Shown piece by piece: positions 23,791 through 36,501 of a stretch of 64,000 nt of DNA (within the stretch, counting starts at the first letter, position 1; the number at the start of each line of letters is the position of its first letter). The notes below the pieces were generated by a model. That model was not told the origin of the DNA. It saw only the letters and a program-made list of their open reading frames with translations, and did no database searches. Origin of the DNA: Hydrangea macrophylla (taxonomy: Eukaryota; Streptophyta; Magnoliopsida; Cornales; Hydrangeaceae). The stretch spans positions 58,308,274 to 58,372,273 of the forward strand of contig CM066998.1 in the NCBI GenBank assembly GCA_033977485.1, read 5' to 3'. Both the position numbers and the translations under genes were made by a program.

Positions 23791-23806
23791 AGTGGTCGAT
23801 TGAGAA

Positions 23807-24659
23807 TCTGTGGTAGCTGGAGATAGTTTGCTTGGGGATATGGGAATAGCAATAGAAAAGTTCGATGATAAGAAGAATTTCAGCATATGGTAAGTGCGTA
23901 TGAAGGGCGCCTTGGTGCAACAAGGTATAGAGGATGCATTGTGCGGTGAAGATAACAAGCCAGAAGGGATGACCGATAAATTGTAGAAAAGGATTATCTC
24001 TAAAGTCGTTAGCACCATGCGACTTAGTTTGGTGGACGATGTGGTGTATGATGTCATGGGGGAGACCTCCGCAAAAGCTTTGTGAGAAAAGCTTGAGGAT
24101 CTCTATTTGGGGAAGAACTTTACCAACCATCTTATGTTGAAGCAAGAGTTGTACTCCTTTAGGTGAAAATAAGGAGTTGATCTTCAAGCCCTTATCGGTA
24201 AGTTTAACAAGTTATTGTATGAGTTATCCAACGTTTGCTTCAAACTAGACGATGAGGAAAAAGCTATCATTCTCCTTACGTCGGTAAATCTACCCATAAA
24301 TCAATTATTCAATACATTGTTGTATAGGAGAGATACCATAACGGTGGAATAGATGAAGATAGCTCTATTCTCTAGCAAGAAGATGGATAACAAAGAAGAA
24401 AAGTTAGAAGATGAACAAGCACTTATTACACAAGAGAGGCCAAGGTGTGGGAAGAAGAACTCTAACGGAGGCGGTGATGGAGGAGCACGACATAGAACTC
24501 CTATGAAGGACAAGGAGAGTTACTATTGTGGAGAGAAAGATCACTTTATGCGAGATTGCCCAGTGAAGAAGGATAATAGAGGTGTCACTGCAAACGTGTT
24601 GGAACATTTGGATGAAGATGTCGTAGAAGTCATGGAAATTATAGAGGACGAAAAGAAAA
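23807..24659 (+). pseudogene. Copia gag, unit 2 (5' portion)
   Basis: A second diverged gag copy. The start codon is lost (CTGTGG where unit 1 has CCATGG). It reads MGIAIEKFDDKKNFSIW, then a stop, with further stops in what follows. The zinc knuckle has lost its first cysteine (SYYCGEKDHFMRDC, about 24520-24560). Unlike unit 1 it has no MITE. The frame is cut after GAAAA (24655-24659) by the chromovirus and resumes at 34171. Confidence 0.9.
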
Positions 24660-25006
24660 TGTAATAACCCGTATTTTAAAAACACATTTTTTATTGAAAA
24701 AGTACCAGTTTTGGAAAATATTACAGTACAAATTTATATGTGTGTGTGTGCGCGCGCGCGTGGTTGTGTGAGTGACCACACGGGATAATCTCCCATGTGT
24801 TAACTTGGAGCCCAAACATTTCGTGCACAGTGTGTGCGATATGAATTGTGTGTGTGTGCTGTGAGCTGTGCGTATATGTGTGACATGAATGTGTATAAGT
24901 GTGTGTTGTGGCCCCCAAGTTTAGTAAACTTGTAAATATACATCTCTCAACCTCTCAATCTCTCACAACTCTCAACTCACTGTCTCTTCATTCTCTCCCT
25001 CTCTAT

Positions 25007-25040
<34 letters not shown>

Positions 25041-27192
25041 TCAATATATTTATATATATATATATAAATGTACACAAATTATTACATATATATGCACACA
25101 AACATATATGTATTCAAGAGAGAAGTGGATTCAAGCTTTGAATTTGGGTAAGCTTTAATTATTTTGATTTTAGTTTATATAAACTGTTAATATATAGTAT
25201 ATATATCATTAATGGTCCGAAAATGAGCGAGTTATGGCCATTAGAAGTTGTAATTAATTGTGTCCAAACAGGGCATTTTGCCCAGATTATTTATGAAAAT
25301 CTCATTTACACCCCTGAAATTTTAAACGAACGTATAGTGCTCTACCGACATCGGATTTGATCGCGGTTTCAAGAGTAGAACTTATAATTCTATTAATTAT
25401 GGTCTGAAATAGTAAATTTATAGTTTTTGGGTATTTTTATATAGTCCCTATATTTTAATGTATTTACAGAATTACCCCTAAACTTTAAAAAAATGGTATT
25501 TTGGTCACAATATAATTTGGTAAAATCATTATAAATCTTTTACATTTCTGTAATGATATCATGTGTTAATAAACATTGTTTTCTAATTTTGTTAATTATG
25601 AAACAATAGAATAGTAATATTATTTTGCTATTTATCATCAATCGATTTAAGTAGAGGTTTAATTATTTTAAATAGATGTTATATTATATTTCTACACATA
25701 CAAAAAAAATTTAGGAATATTATTATGGCCTGGTATAACTATAAAAAAAAAATTAGTTTCATATTTAAAGCCTTGTATTTGGGCATAGATTTAGAATTTA
25801 TAGTCTTGTTATAACCAATTTAAAATTAGTGTTTTGACTTCAAAAATTAATATTAAATAATCTGTAACTCTGAAAATTACACTGGCAATTCTTATAGTCT
25901 TGGAATAATATCTAGTATTATATTTAAGAGTTTGGAGACAATCTGACTCGGGCTAAAATACAGCTTCTTTATAGGACCCACATTTAAGTAGAAAAACACC
26001 GCTTTGGAGTCAGAAACTGCCACGAACTCCAAATTGAGCCTAGTTAGTGGTGTTAGACTCAGAATAGTACAAGGATATCAATAGTGAAGGTTTTTATATA
26101 ATTTTAGAAAAATTACCAAAATACCCCTAGTAAAAATTGTTTTACCCCTACACTTGCACCTTTTGCTTATATGTTTAGCTCTTTTATCCCTATTGATGTA
26201 GGAACTATCTCATCATCAAATCCCTAAGTTATCAAGGTGAGTGATTCATATTCCTATTGCTGATTCTACTCCTCTCGAGTGAATCTGATTCTATCATCAA
26301 TTTTTAATATTATGAAATTGCTATTATTCAATTGGGAACATTGTCGCTTGGTTCCACTTAAACAGGTTTTTGCTCATTGTATGTCATAACCCAGACTTTC
26401 TATTTTTATCGTACAATATATTCCTTCATCCATGTACATTGTTATTCATATTTTATAGGCCATCTTGGTCAATTATTCATTGTCAATTACCACTACAACA
26501 AATTATAAAGTATAGCCTATGTATGCGATGAATTGAGCGCGACTGTAGGGTTGCCTTTGATCATTGTGCGATGTAATAAAAGAATGTATGCGTAATTGGG
26601 TGATTGGTAAATTGACATTCATATCAAACAGTTTCAATTCCATATCATTGATTGCTCATTTACTTTATATTCTATATCGATAATGTTGATTCTCTTTTAC
26701 TTCGTCTTCATTATATAAATTTCACAACAATTGTTATATCCTTCTTTCAAGCATGTACAATTTCTTTTGAGATCTTTTAAACAGGTTATGTTCATTCACT
26801 GAGCATTACGTTCATGCTCTTCAAATTGTTTTAAAAACCCCTTTCAGATGACATGGACATGTCCTATGCTGATCCAAATGTGAAACAGGAGATAGCTATA
26901 GAAGGAGAGGACCCTCTTCTAGATTCCCTTGAAGGATACCTATTTTAAAAATTCCCCTTGTTGTAATTTAAGTATTCCTAGAATAAATTCCTTTCTAATA
27001 CTGTATCTGAAGGCATTGTAAGCCTAGAACTCTGTCTTTAAGCTTATTAAGTATGGTTTGGTGGTTCTACTAACCTTATTTAAATATGAAATAAATGTTT
27101 GTATGCTTGCGCTAGGCTCTGTACAGGTTAAAGATGACCCACAAGGTCGGTCCCGCACTCAAAATCCACGAATGAATTTTAGGGGCGTGATA
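24660..27192 (+). repeat. 5' LTR of chromovirus D
   Basis: 2,533 bp, TGTAATAACCC...GGGGCGTGATA (terminal CA mutated to TA). It contains TG/CG and CT microsatellites near 24738-24770 and 25008-25036. Confidence 0.93.
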
Positions 27193-27194
27193 GT

Positions 27195-27206
27195 TGGTAT
27201 CACAGC
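27195..27206 (+). other. Primer binding site of chromovirus D
   Basis: TGGTATCACAGC, two bases after the LTR. It is the tRNA-iMet site with one substitution. Confidence 0.8.
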
Positions 27207-27345
27207 ATAAGGTAGTTCTAGAGACTATTAGGAAACATAGAAATTAACTAGGATCCTTATGTTAAGAATTTCTAAAATATAGAATACTAACATTTCTTTT
27301 CATGTACAGTTTAATTATACTAACGACATCGGACTACTGTAGCTA

Positions 27346-30300
27346 ATGGATCAAGCCACCAATGAACATTTTGCTCGCGTTGAAAGAATCATGGAAGGAC
27401 TAGCGGTTGCTGCCCAAGAAAGTGGAACAAGGAATGGTGGCAATGGAGATGGCAACATGCCTGTGGACAAACAAGGCGGAACACTTCTGGATATAAAATG
27501 ATTTCAGAAACTCAAACCTCCACCGTTCTATGGAAAAGCTGACCCAACAGCAGCTGAAACGTGGGTTCGAAAGATGGAAAGGATATTCAAGCACTTTCCG
27601 TGCACTGAGGAGGAAAAGGTGGGCTATGCCACCTATACGTTCATTGAAGAAGCAGATCACTGGTGGAGTACCTTAGAGAATAGTGTGGAAGGCATAACAT
27701 GGGATCAAATTCTAATTCTCTTTGATGGGATGTACTAACCCAAATCTGTGAAAGACCATAAAGAGAAGGCGTTTATGCAACTCAAGTAGGGGAACTTGAT
27801 TGTTCTCCAATATGCCACTGAATTCACTTCACTGTCGCAATTCGCTTCCTACCTCATTCCAATAAAAGAGAAAAATGCAAGGAAGTTTGAGAATGGTTTA
27901 AAACTTACCATTCAAAGCAAAGTTGAGATGTTTGAATTTTCAACATATAGAGAAGTTTATGATCGTGCTCTCAAAGCGGAGAGAATGGAGGTAGAATTTC
28001 AATAGAAGAGGAGTATTCCAAACAGAACAATGGGAAATCAATTTAAAGGTCAAGCAGGAGTGAAAAGGCCATTCCCTGGAGCGTTTGGATCTAATGCTAA
28101 TAACCAAGCCTGGAAAGCACCGTCAAACACCAAGGTCCTATGTAAGACTTGCGGGAAAATACATGGAGGTATCTACCAGTTCAACTCGGGGTTGTATTAC
28201 AAGTGTGGTGATCTGAACCATGTGATTAAAGATTGCCCTATGAATAAGGTAATTGTTCAAGCACATGTCCCGATCAATTAACGTCTACCGCATAACCAAG
28301 AAGGCCAAGGAAGAAACCAACAACGGCAAGGATGTGTGTTTACACTTGTTTCTGAGGAGAATAATAAGGAAGCTGATACAGTGGTGGAAGGTACTATCTC
28401 TATATATAATATTAATGCTCACACACTTATAGATTCTGGAGCTACGTATTTGTTTGTATCACCGCTCTTTGCGTTAAAAATTGCTAAATCTCTGGAACCT
28501 TTGAAAAATGAATTATCAGTTGACATACTTTCTGGTACTTCCTTGATTAGTAACCAAGTATACCGATCATGTGCGATTATGATTGGTGATGTATCCTTAC
28601 TTGTCGATCTTATACCACTCAAAATTCGAGGTTTTAATGTTATCTTGGGTATGGACTGGTTAACTTCAGTTCATGCTCATATTAATTGTGCTGTAAAGCA
28701 AGTCAACTTCCAAATTCCTGGTCGAGGTAGTTTCTGTTTTAAAGGAAAGGGTGTCGTATCGCTGCCCTATCTTATCTCATCTATGCAAGAAAAAGAAGTA
28801 ACTTTAGAGGACGTTCATGTGGTGAGAGAATTTCAGGATGTCTTTCCTGAAGATCTACCCAGCTCTCTCATAGACAGAGAGGTCGAATTCACCATCAATC
28901 TTATTCCTAGTACTCAACCTATATCGAAGACTCCTTATCGTATGGCTCCTGTAGAATTGAAAGAGTTAAAGATGCAACTGTAAGAATTGTTGGACAAGGG
29001 TTTCATCAGACCAAGTACCACTCCCTGGAGTGCACCGGTCCTTTTTGTAAAGAAGAAGGACGGAACTATGAGACTGTGCATCGATTATCGCGGGTTGATC
29101 AAGAATTGTTATCCTCTCCAAGGATTGATGATTTGTTCGATCAACTACAAGGAGCACAAGTTTTCTCTAAGATTGACCTGAGATCAGGTTACCATTAATT
29201 GAGAGTTAAAGCAGAAGATGTAGAGAATACGGCTTTTCGTACTCGTTATGGTCATTATGAATTCTTGGTAATGCCTTTTGGCGTTACTAATGCTCCTGCA
29301 GCATTCATGGATCTAATGAATCGAGTATTCAAGCCTTATCTCGATGATCCTAATCGTATTCATTGATGATATTCTTATATATTCAAATAGCCTTGAGGAC
29401 CATGAACGTCATTTAAGAATAGTGTTTCAAACACTAAGAGATGGCCAATTATATGGGAAGTAAAAGAAATGTGAGTGCTGGCTTCCCAAGGTCTCATTCT
29501 TAGGGCATGTGATATCTAAAGAAGGCATAATGGTGGAGCCACAAAAAATTGAGGCGGTGAAGTCATGGCCCAAGCCAACAACTGTATATGAGGTGCGTAG
29601 TTTTTTGGGTCTGGCTAGCTATTATCGGAGATTTGTTGAGAACTTCTCCAAAATCGCAGGACCTATGACGCAGTTAACACAAAAAGGAGTTGCATTTGAA
29701 TGGACTAAAATTAGAGATAAGTGTTTTCAAGAGTTAAAGGATCGTTTGATTTCAGCACCTATCTTGAACATACCTACCAGAGAAGGTGGACTTGTAATTT
29801 ACAGTGACGCTTCTTATCAAGGGTTGGGATGTGCTTTAATGCAACATGGTAAGGTTATTACTTATGCATCTCGTCAGTTGAAGATTCATGAAAAGAACTA
29901 TCCCACCCATGATTCGGAGTTAGCCGCAATAATTTTTGCGCTAAAGATATGGCGTCACTATCTCTACGGTGAAAGATGTAAACTTTTACCGATCATAAGA
30001 GTTTGAAATATTTGTTCTCTCAAAAGGAGCTGAATATGAGGCAACGCAGGTGGTTAGAGTTCATGAAAGATTATGATCTTGATATTCAATATCACCCTAG
30101 AAAAGCTAATATTGTGGTTGATGCTTTAAGTCAGAAATCTTTTGGAAATGTGGCTTCCATGATCACGTCACAATGATAGTTGATTAACGACTTTGAGAAA
30201 ATGGAGATTAATGTCACCCCTCTCAATCTCAAGGTTTTCTTACAGCTCTCATCGCAGAACCGGCTATTCTTGAAGAGATCAAGAGGTCTCAGATGTCCGA

Positions 30301-31648
30301 TGAGTTTTTAAAAAGGGTTAGTGAAGAAATAAATGAAGGAAAAAGGCCCGAGTTCCATTTGAAAGATGGAGTGCTAAGATATCAGGGCAGAATTTGTGTT
30401 CCAAATATTGTTGAAGTCAAGAGGAAAGTTTTGGATGAGGCACATTCTTCTAAGTTCGTTGTTCATCCAGATGGTACTATGATGTACAATGTAATAAAGA
30501 GGTCTTTCTGGTGGCCGAATATGAAAAGAGATATTGCCGAAGTTGTTTTACGTTGTTTGCATTGTCAGAAGGTAAAGATAGAGCATCAATGTCCTGGTGG
30601 AACTTTACAATCACTTTCTATTCCTGAATGGAAGTGGGAATACATCACCATGGACTTTGTTGTTGGGTTACCGCAATCGGTGAAGAAAAATGATGCTATT
30701 TGGGTAGTTGTGGATAGATTAATGAAGTCTGCTCACTTCTTACCTGTCAGAGTCACCTTTTCATCTGATTGATTGGCAGGGTTGTACATCGCAGAGATCG
30801 TTCGACTTCATGGTACGCCGATTTCTATTATTTCAGATCGAGACACTAAGTGTGTGTTACATTTTTGGAAGGGCTTCCAAGAGGCTATGGGCACTACTCT
30901 TAACTTTAGTATAGTTTTTCATCCATAAACGGATAGTCAATCCGAGCGTGTTCTTCAGATTTTGGAAGAACATTTACCTCTCGTTGAGTTTGAATACAAT
31001 AATAGCTTCCAAGCTAGTATCGGTATGGCTCCATATGAGGCATTGTATGGGAGGAACTGTCGATCCCCGGTATGTTGAACCGAAGTAGGAGAGAGGAAAA
31101 TTGTTGGGCCTGAGATCGTACAGTTAACAACTGATAAGATACAACTCATCCAACAACGAATTCATACTGCTCATAGTCGAAACAAAAGCTACGCAGATGC
31201 TAGATGCAGAGAGCTAGAGTTTCAAGTAGGTGATCACGTATTTCTCTAGGTTTCACCTTCCAAGGGTATTGCTCGTTTTGGAAAGACAGGAAAATTTCAT
31301 CCTCGCTTCATTGGACCCTTCGACGTCATCGAAAAAGTAGGAGCAATAGCTTATCGTTCAGCTTTACCGCCAGATCTGTCAAATTTTCACAATGTATTCC
31401 ACGTTTCTATGCTTCGACCTTATGTCTCAGACTCGAGTCATGTTTTATCATATGAACCATCAGATGTCCGCGAAGATCTTACCTATGTTGAACAACCAGT
31501 TCAGATCACGGATTGATGCGATCAAGTGCTGAGGACCAAGGTTATACCATTGGTCAAAGTTCTTTGGAGGAACCACGCAATGGAAGAAGCGAATTGGGAA
31601 CGTGAGGACGAGATGCGCGCAAAATACCCTTATCTATTCACTTCTTAA
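27346..31648 (+). pseudogene. Gag-Pol-chromodomain of chromovirus D, multiply broken
   Basis: The frame starts MDQATNEHFARVERIMEGLA at 27346. Gag (KLKPPPFYGKADPTAAETWV) has stops near 27499, 27736, 27787 and 28003. A zinc knuckle follows (YKCGDLNHVIKDC, first Cys replaced by Tyr). Protease has DSGAT (near 28434), then LGMDWL. RT reads [18 protein letters not shown] and, after a frameshift, IDDILIYS (about 29360). RNase H reads [15 protein letters not shown] (about 29800). Integrase reads HPDGTMMYNVIKRSFWW, then TMDFVVGLP and SDRDTK; the HPQTDG region is degraded. The tail VIPLVKVLWRNH...MRAKYPYLF is the chromodomain end. It ends at TAA 31646-31648. It is inactive. Confidence 0.93.
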
Positions 31649-31678
31649 GGTACGATAAGTTTGGGGACCAAACTTCTT

Positions 31679-31692
31679 TAAGTAGGAGAGAC
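31679..31692 (+). other. Polypurine tract of chromovirus D
   Basis: TAAGTAGGAGAGAC lies immediately before the 3' LTR. Confidence 0.7.
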
Positions 31693-32024
31693 TGTAATAA
31701 CACGTATTTTAAAATCACATTTTTTTATTGAAAAAGTACCAGTTTTGGAAAATATTACAGTACAAATTTAACTCTGTGTGTGTGTGTGCGTGGTTGTGTG
31801 AGTGACCACACGGGATAATCTCCCATGTGTTAACTTGGAGCCCAAAAATTTCATGCACAGTGTATGCATATGAACTGTGTGTGTGTGCTGTGATCTGTGC
31901 GTATGTGTGTGACGTGTGTGTGTGTGTGATGTGAGTGTGTTTTGTGGCCCCCAAGTTTACTAAACTTATAAATATCCATCTCTCAACCTCTCAATCTCTC
32001 AAAACTCTCAACTCACAGTCTCTC

Positions 32025-32080
<56 letters not shown>

Positions 32081-34170
32081 TCAATATATATATATATATG
32101 TGTACACATATTATTACATATATATATATATACACACAAACATATATGTATTCAAGCTTTGAATTTGGTAAGCTTTTATTATTTTGATTTCAATTTATAT
32201 AAACTGTTAATATATATATTATATATATCATTAAGGGTCCAAAAATGAGCGAGTTATGGCCATTAGAAGTTGTAATTACTTGTTGTCCAAACAGGGCATT
32301 CTGCTCAGATTATTTACGAAAATTTCATTTACACCCCTGAAATTTTAAACGAACGTATAGGGCTTTACTGACATCGGATTTGATCGTGATTTCAAGCGTA
32401 GAACTTAAAAATTCTATTAATTACAGTCTAAAATAGTAAATTTACAGTTTTAGGGTATTTTTATATAATCCCTGTATTTTAATGTAGTTACAGAATTACC
32501 CCTAAACTTTAAAAAATTGGTAGTTTGGTCACAATGTAATTTGGTAAAATCATTATAAATCTTTTACATTTCTGTAATGATATCATGTGTTAATAAACCT
32601 TGTTTTATAATTTTGTTAATTATGAAACTATAGAATAGTAATAATATTTTACTATTCATCATCAATCGATTTAAATAGAGGTTTAATTATTTTAAATAGC
32701 TGTTATATTATATTTCTATAAATACAAAAAAGTTTCAGGAATATCATAATGGCCTGGTACAACTATAAAAAATTTTAGTTTCATATTTAAAGCCTTGTAT
32801 TTGGGCATAGATTTAGAATTTATAGTCTTGTTATAATCAATGTAAAATTAATGTTTTGACTACAAAACTAATATTAAATAATCTGTAACTCTGAAAATTA
32901 CACTGGCAATTCTTATAGTCTTGGAATAATATCTATACAGCTTCTTTGTAGGACCCACATTTAAGTAGAAAAACACCTTTTTTGGAGTCAGAAACAGCCA
33001 CGAACTCCAAATTAAGCCTAGTCAGTGGTGTTAGACTCAGAATAGTATAAAGATATCAATAGTGAAGGTTTTTATATAATTTTAGAAAAATTACCAAAAT
33101 ACCCCTAGGAAAAACTGTTTTACCCCTTTACTTGCACCTTTTGCTTATATGTTTAGCTCTTTTATCCCTATTGATGTAGGAACTATCTCATCATCAAATC
33201 CCTAAGTTATCAAGGTGAGTGATTCATATTCCTATTGCTGATTCTACTCCTCTCGAGTGAATCTGATTCTATCTTCGATTATTAACATTATGAAATTGCT
33301 ATTATTCAATTGGGAACATTGTCGCTTGGTTCCACTGAAATAGGTTTATGCTCATAGTATGTCATAACCCAGACTTTCTATTTTTATCGTACAATATATT
33401 CCTTCATCCATGTACATTGTTATTCAGATTTTATGTGTCATCTTGGTCAATTATTCATTGTCAATTACCACTACAACAAATTATAAAGTATAGCCTATGT
33501 ATGCGATGAATTGAGCCCTTCTGTAGGGTTGCCTATGATCATTGTGCGATCTAATAAAAGAATGTGTGCGTGAGTGGGTGGTTGGTAAATTGACATTCAT
33601 ATCAAACAGTTTCAATTCCATATCATTGATTTCTCATTTACTTCATAAATTATATCGATAATGTTGATTCTCTTTTACTTCGTTTTCATTATATAAATTT
33701 CACTACAATTGTTATATCCTTCTTTCAAGCACGTACAATATCTTTTGAGATCTTTTAAACAGATTATGTTCATTCACTGAGCATTACACTCACGCTATCC
33801 AAATTATTTTAAAAACCCCTTTCAGATGACAAGGACATGCCCTATGCTGATCCAAATGTGGAACAGGAGATAGCTATAGAAGGAGAGGACCCTCTTCTAG
33901 ATGCCCTTGAAGGATCCCTATTTTAGAAAGTCCCCTGTTGTAATTTAAGCATTCCTAGAATAAATTCCTTTCTAGTACTGTATTTTGAAGGCATTGTAAG
34001 CCTAGAACTCTGTCTATAAGCTTATTAAGTATGGTTTTGTGGTTTTACTAACCTTATTTAAATATGAAATAAATGTTTTTATGCTTGCGCTAGGCTCTGT
34101 ACAGGTTAAAGATGACCCACAAGGTCGGTCCCACACTCAAAATCCACGAATGAATTTTAGGGGCGTGACA
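31693..34170 (+). repeat. 3' LTR of chromovirus D
   Basis: 2,478 bp, TGTAATAACAC...GGGGCGTGACA. It carries a longer (CT)n run (about 32026-32078) than the 5' LTR. Confidence 0.93.
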
Positions 34171-34689
34171 GAAAATTGTGGATTTGGTTCTTGATTTAGC
34201 TTGTTTTGCTACTTATGTTCGCATGTAAATTTGTTCTCATCCTACAAAACGAAGGAGAGAAAAATCTACATGGTAAACGGCATAGTTAGAGAAATCAAGG
34301 GTGTTGAAACCATTTGAATCAAGACTTCAAACCGGTTGACAAAGCTTTTGATGAATGTGCTTCATGTTCCGGGTTTGAGGAGAAACGTAATTTCCTTGGG
34401 AATATTAGATTCCAAAGGATGCTTGTTTGTCGCGAAGAGAGGCTTCATAAAGGTGAAGCGGATTTCTCGTATAATGTTTTTGGGGAAGAAGGTTGAAAAT
34501 TTGTACGTTTTGTTGGGGAGTACAGATTTTGGAGATATCACGAAGAATAAGAGGGTGTGGAAGCCGTGGGGAAAATCGATTGAGGGAAAAGATAATGAGG
34601 CTCCAACAACTTCGATGATGACAACTTCTACTCAAGATGAAGATGTCTACAATAGCATGGTGGGGCTCGTGCGTTTTGTGTTTGATGAC
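34171..34689 (+). pseudogene. Copia gag-pre-integrase fragment, unit 2 (resumed)
   Basis: Continues the frame cut at 24659 and matches 22646-23070 of unit 1: LMNVLHVPGLRRNVISLGIL, DSKGCLFVAKRG, then EGKDNEAPTTSMMTTSTQDE. It keeps about 75 bp near 34487-34562 that are shortened in unit 1. It is interrupted at ATGAC (34685-34689) by the Athila-like element. Confidence 0.88.
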
Positions 34690-35090
34690 TGATTCGAGGT
34701 GAAAAGTGCATGTTCATAGCGTATTATATGGTCTTTTATGCATACTTTTATCCCCAAAGTCCCTACATTTAGGTGCATTCTAATAACAATGTACTTTTTA
34801 CTGTGTTAATGGTAAAAACATGTGTTTATGCATTGTTTTATAGGTATTAGAATGCAAATCAATGAAGTGGAGCTAAAGAAAGTGATTCTTGTGAAGAGAA
34901 TAACAGAAGTAGCTGAGAAAACGCCAATTTTGACAATGAAGACTTTAGATTTGGAAGATTTTCCATAAAATACAAAATGTAGATCTTTGAGTTACGGTCG
35001 CATGGCCATAAACGAGAGGTCAATCCAAGGTCTGAGTAAAAGGTTATGGTCATTCTCCCATTGGTGCGCAGAGCTGTCAAAATCAGAGAG

Positions 35091-35160
35091 TTCAATCGAT
35101 TGAGGAGAGTTCAATCGATCGAACCTTTGATCGATCAAACTAAGCTCGATAGATTGAACT
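35091..35160. repeat. TCGATCGA-type cluster upstream of TATA, 5' LTR
   Basis: TTCAATCGATTGAGG, TTCAATCGATCGAACC, TTTGATCGATCAAAC and GCTCGATAGATTGAAC in 70 bp, about 40 bp upstream of the TATA box. The equivalent in the 3' LTR is 40651-40720, where the copies are closer to perfect. Confidence 0.85.
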
Positions 35161-35200
35161 TCATATTCATCCAAAAGTTGCGTAAACTCTGCAACAACCC

Positions 35201-35209
35201 TATATATAA
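35201..35209 (+). promoter_or_regulatory. TATA box of the Athila-like 5' LTR
   Basis: CCCTATATATAAG, conserved at 40761 in the 3' LTR. Transcription would start around 35230. Confidence 0.65.
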
Positions 35210-35576
35210 GTCGTTTTGACGCCAGACGAAGGGAGGACGCTCCAGAACGCAGAAAACAGCAGTTTTAGGGTAGTTTTAGGGTTAGATTAGGTGTAGATTA
35301 GGTTAGATTCTTGTTTTTCTTCCTCTTTTCCATTGATTTATTGAAGAATATTGAAGATTAAAGTTTAGTTCAAGATTATTACAAGCTATTTTCAGATTTA
35401 TTCCAGGTTTTACTTTCTCTTTTCTTTATTTGATTGTTTATGACTCTAGTGTTATGATTGTTTGGTTTTACTATTTCTGTATTAGTTTAATCATGTTTTC
35501 GTAGTTTAGACGTTGGGAATATGTGTTGAAACATCGATTCCCAACCTCTTCCATGCAATCTTTAGAAACCTTAGGC

Positions 35577-35698
35577 TCGATCGATCGAAGGTATTTCGAT
35601 CGATCGAACCAGGGCCATAGTCAATCGATCGAAGGCATTTCGATTGTTTGAAGGATGACGCTGCCCGATCGATCGAGAGCGCTTCAATCGATCGAACA
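35577..35698. repeat. TCGATCGA-type cluster in the leader, 5' LTR
   Basis: CTCGATCGATCGAAGG, TTTCGATCGATCGAACC, CAATCGATCGAAGG, CCGATCGATCGAGAG and TTCAATCGATCGAAC in 122 bp. In the 3' LTR (41137-41272) this cluster gains extra units (TCGTTCGATCGATCGAGC). Confidence 0.85.
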
Positions 35699-36324
35699 TG
35701 CAAAATCCTGAGATGATTCTTTTAAGTATTCCATGACTTTCTATTTTAGAAATTTGTCATCAAATTGTCCCAATAAGCTCAGTTTGTCACAACAGTTTTT
35801 AAAACTTAAAGCCTTAAGGCATTTTCTTCAATGACTTTTGAAAACCACTTTGAATGCTAACACCATTTAGAGTGCAAGTAATAACCATTGTTTTAAACCG
35901 TCTTCCAAGTATTTTAAATCAACTGTAATGATGTAGTCCCGGTCATGAAAGGGCTATTGATTCTATATCCTTAGAAAAATACGGAATACTGAAGAGGAAT
36001 GAACTCCATAGAACATTAATGAGTATGCATAGTAGATGGTTAGGATCAATGTGGATTCACGTGTTTCCAACACCTTTAATTTAGTTGTTTAATTATTATG
36101 TTTCTTTATGTTTAATTTATTATTTAGTTTAATTTAATTAATTAGGATTCGTTAGAATTTCGCTCCTTTATGATCTTTTCTTTTTGTTTAGGTTATAACT
36201 TAGTATATATTCTTCATTTTCCTTCCCTGTGGGATCGACCTAGACTTATCCAGTATTACTTGCACGATCACCTACACTTGAGTGTTGCACAAGAGCGCAC
36301 AACTTTTTAGTCGTGTCAAGTTTT

Positions 36325-36339
36325 TGGCGCCGTTGCCGG
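36325..36339 (+). other. Primer binding site (tRNA-Asp type)
   Basis: TGGCGCCGTTGCCGG, six bases after the 5' LTR; characteristic of Athila/Tat Ty3/gypsy lineages. Confidence 0.88.
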
Positions 36340-36501
36340 AGAAGGCAACTAGGTTAGGATTTCACTAAGTTATTTCCAATTTTTTCTTACTTTTCAAAAA
36401 AAAAAAATTTATTTAAGAAAAAAATAATAATAATAACTTTGGACTTTTTCTCTCACAAGTAAATAAATAAAAATTTAATTGTTTAAAAATTTTGGATAAA
36501 C

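Larger units (their letters stand above)
24660..34170 (+). mobile_element. Decayed Tekay/Del-like chromovirus D, TSD GAAAA
   Basis: A 9,511-bp full-length element in copia gag unit 2 with perfect GAAAA duplications (24655-24659, 34171-34175). LTRs are 24660-27192 and 31693-34170. They are clearly diverged by substitutions and indels; for example about 49 bp at 25911-25959 are missing from the second. The internal region encodes gag-pol-chromodomain with many stops, so it is much older than the 1461-11851 element. Confidence 0.95.
34690..36318 (+). repeat. 5' LTR of the Athila-like element
   Basis: 1,629 bp, TGATTCGAGG...GTCGTGTCA. It holds a palindrome cluster, a TATA box and a second palindrome cluster in that order. 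Confidence 0.93.

Noticed and set aside
24721..25141. Thr/His- and Ser/Leu-rich frames over TG and CT repeats (also 31715-32162)
   Set aside because: Microsatellites within LTRs of element D.
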